Below, piece by piece: positions 49,055 to 49,077 of a stretch of DNA of 49,077 nucleotides. The notes under the pieces are model-generated. The model did no database searches. It was given only the letters and a program-made list of their open reading frames with translations, and was not told the origin of the DNA. The stretch's first letter is position 1. Every line of letters starts with the position of its first letter. The DNA comes from Candidatus Saccharimonadota bacterium. GTDB lineage: Bacteria; Patescibacteriota; Saccharimonadia; Saccharimonadales; Saccharimonadaceae. The position numbers were made by a program, and so were the translations under genes. The DNA lies in contig JAQGHC010000002.1 of the NCBI GenBank assembly GCA_028289015.1, positions 1 through 49,077 on the forward strand, in the 5' to 3' direction.

Positions 49055-49077
49055 GTTGCGGGTTAATTACCGTATTT

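Noticed and set aside
1-49077. CRISPR arrays or cas genes
   Set aside because: No regularly spaced repeats and no Cas-like proteins were seen; the only repeats are CIRCE sites, tRNA fragments and hairpins.
1-49077. Alternative genetic code (UGA = Gly) as in Gracilibacteria/SR1
   Set aside because: TGA serves as the natural stop in several genes (sortase, the membrane gene at 36350) and reading it as Gly would extend them into terminators or neighbours. Long housekeeping genes contain no in-frame TGA.

Overview
The window looks like a chromosomal segment of a Candidatus Saccharibacteria (TM7, CPR/Patescibacteria) genome. Evidence: a 'MARLPQPG...'-type fibre gene (known to me from that phylum), type IV prepilins next to ComEC, many small membrane and surface genes without relatives I can name, compact gene order, and almost no biosynthesis. 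TGA acts as a stop (e.g. the sortase gene and the membrane gene at 36350) and Trp is TGG, so the standard bacterial code applies. This argues against Gracilibacteria/Absconditabacteria. The assignment is inference from gene content; no search was run.

Layout. 1-3.5 kb: lamin-tail surface protein, yebC, comEC, a prepilin, tRNA-Lys with scattered tRNA fragments beside it. 3.7-8.8 kb: a membrane protein, a DUF192 protein, rimK, a RimB-like protease/ATP-grasp fusion, a frameshifted gene, and a divergent cyanophycin-synthetase-like ATP-grasp enzyme: three ATP-grasp proteins in 4 kb. 8.8-16.7 kb: dnaJ, a FAD-linked oxidase, an ABC transporter (MacB/FtsX type), dnaK. 16.7-18.3 kb: two decayed surface genes (prepilin, fibre). 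18.5-27.5 kb: a housekeeping block: DJ-1/PfpI protein, grpE, a 44-residue peptide gene, hrcA, gmk, lepA, murJ, ftsH, tilS. 27.5-31.9 kb: dinB with a small partner, a pentapeptide protein, a frameshifted gene, a membrane protein. 32.2-37.4 kb: tRNA-Met, an 1114-residue polytopic membrane protein, a padR operon. 37.4-45.4 kb: small remnants, a sortase with an LPNTG-anchored DUF3494 surface protein, small membrane proteins, a DrrAB-like ABC exporter, a secreted SGNH hydrolase, a YggT-like protein. 45.5-49 kb: an operon of a membrane protein, an ATP-cone protein and a flavoprotein lacking its redox cysteines; then a histidine phosphatase.

Regulation. The heat-shock genes form an HrcA regulon: dnaJ, dnaK and hrcA each have a CIRCE operator (TTAGCACTC-N9-GAGTGCTAA type) whose 9-bp spacer carries all or most of the promoter -35 box, followed exactly 17 bp later by a -10 box. 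dnaK has a second, degenerate CIRCE. At dnaJ, hrcA and several other genes the -10 box lies only 5-8 bp before the start codon, so these messages are probably leaderless; genes inside operons use ordinary Shine-Dalgarno sites.

The most interesting object is the 44-codon gene between hrcA and grpE. It is translationally coupled to hrcA, has an excellent ribosome-binding site, and encodes exactly four 11-residue repeats predicted to form a hydrophobic amphipathic helix. Other points of interest are the RimK/RimB-like cluster, the redox-cysteine-free flavoprotein operon, the sortase/substrate pair, and several accessory genes broken by frameshifts while every long housekeeping gene is intact.
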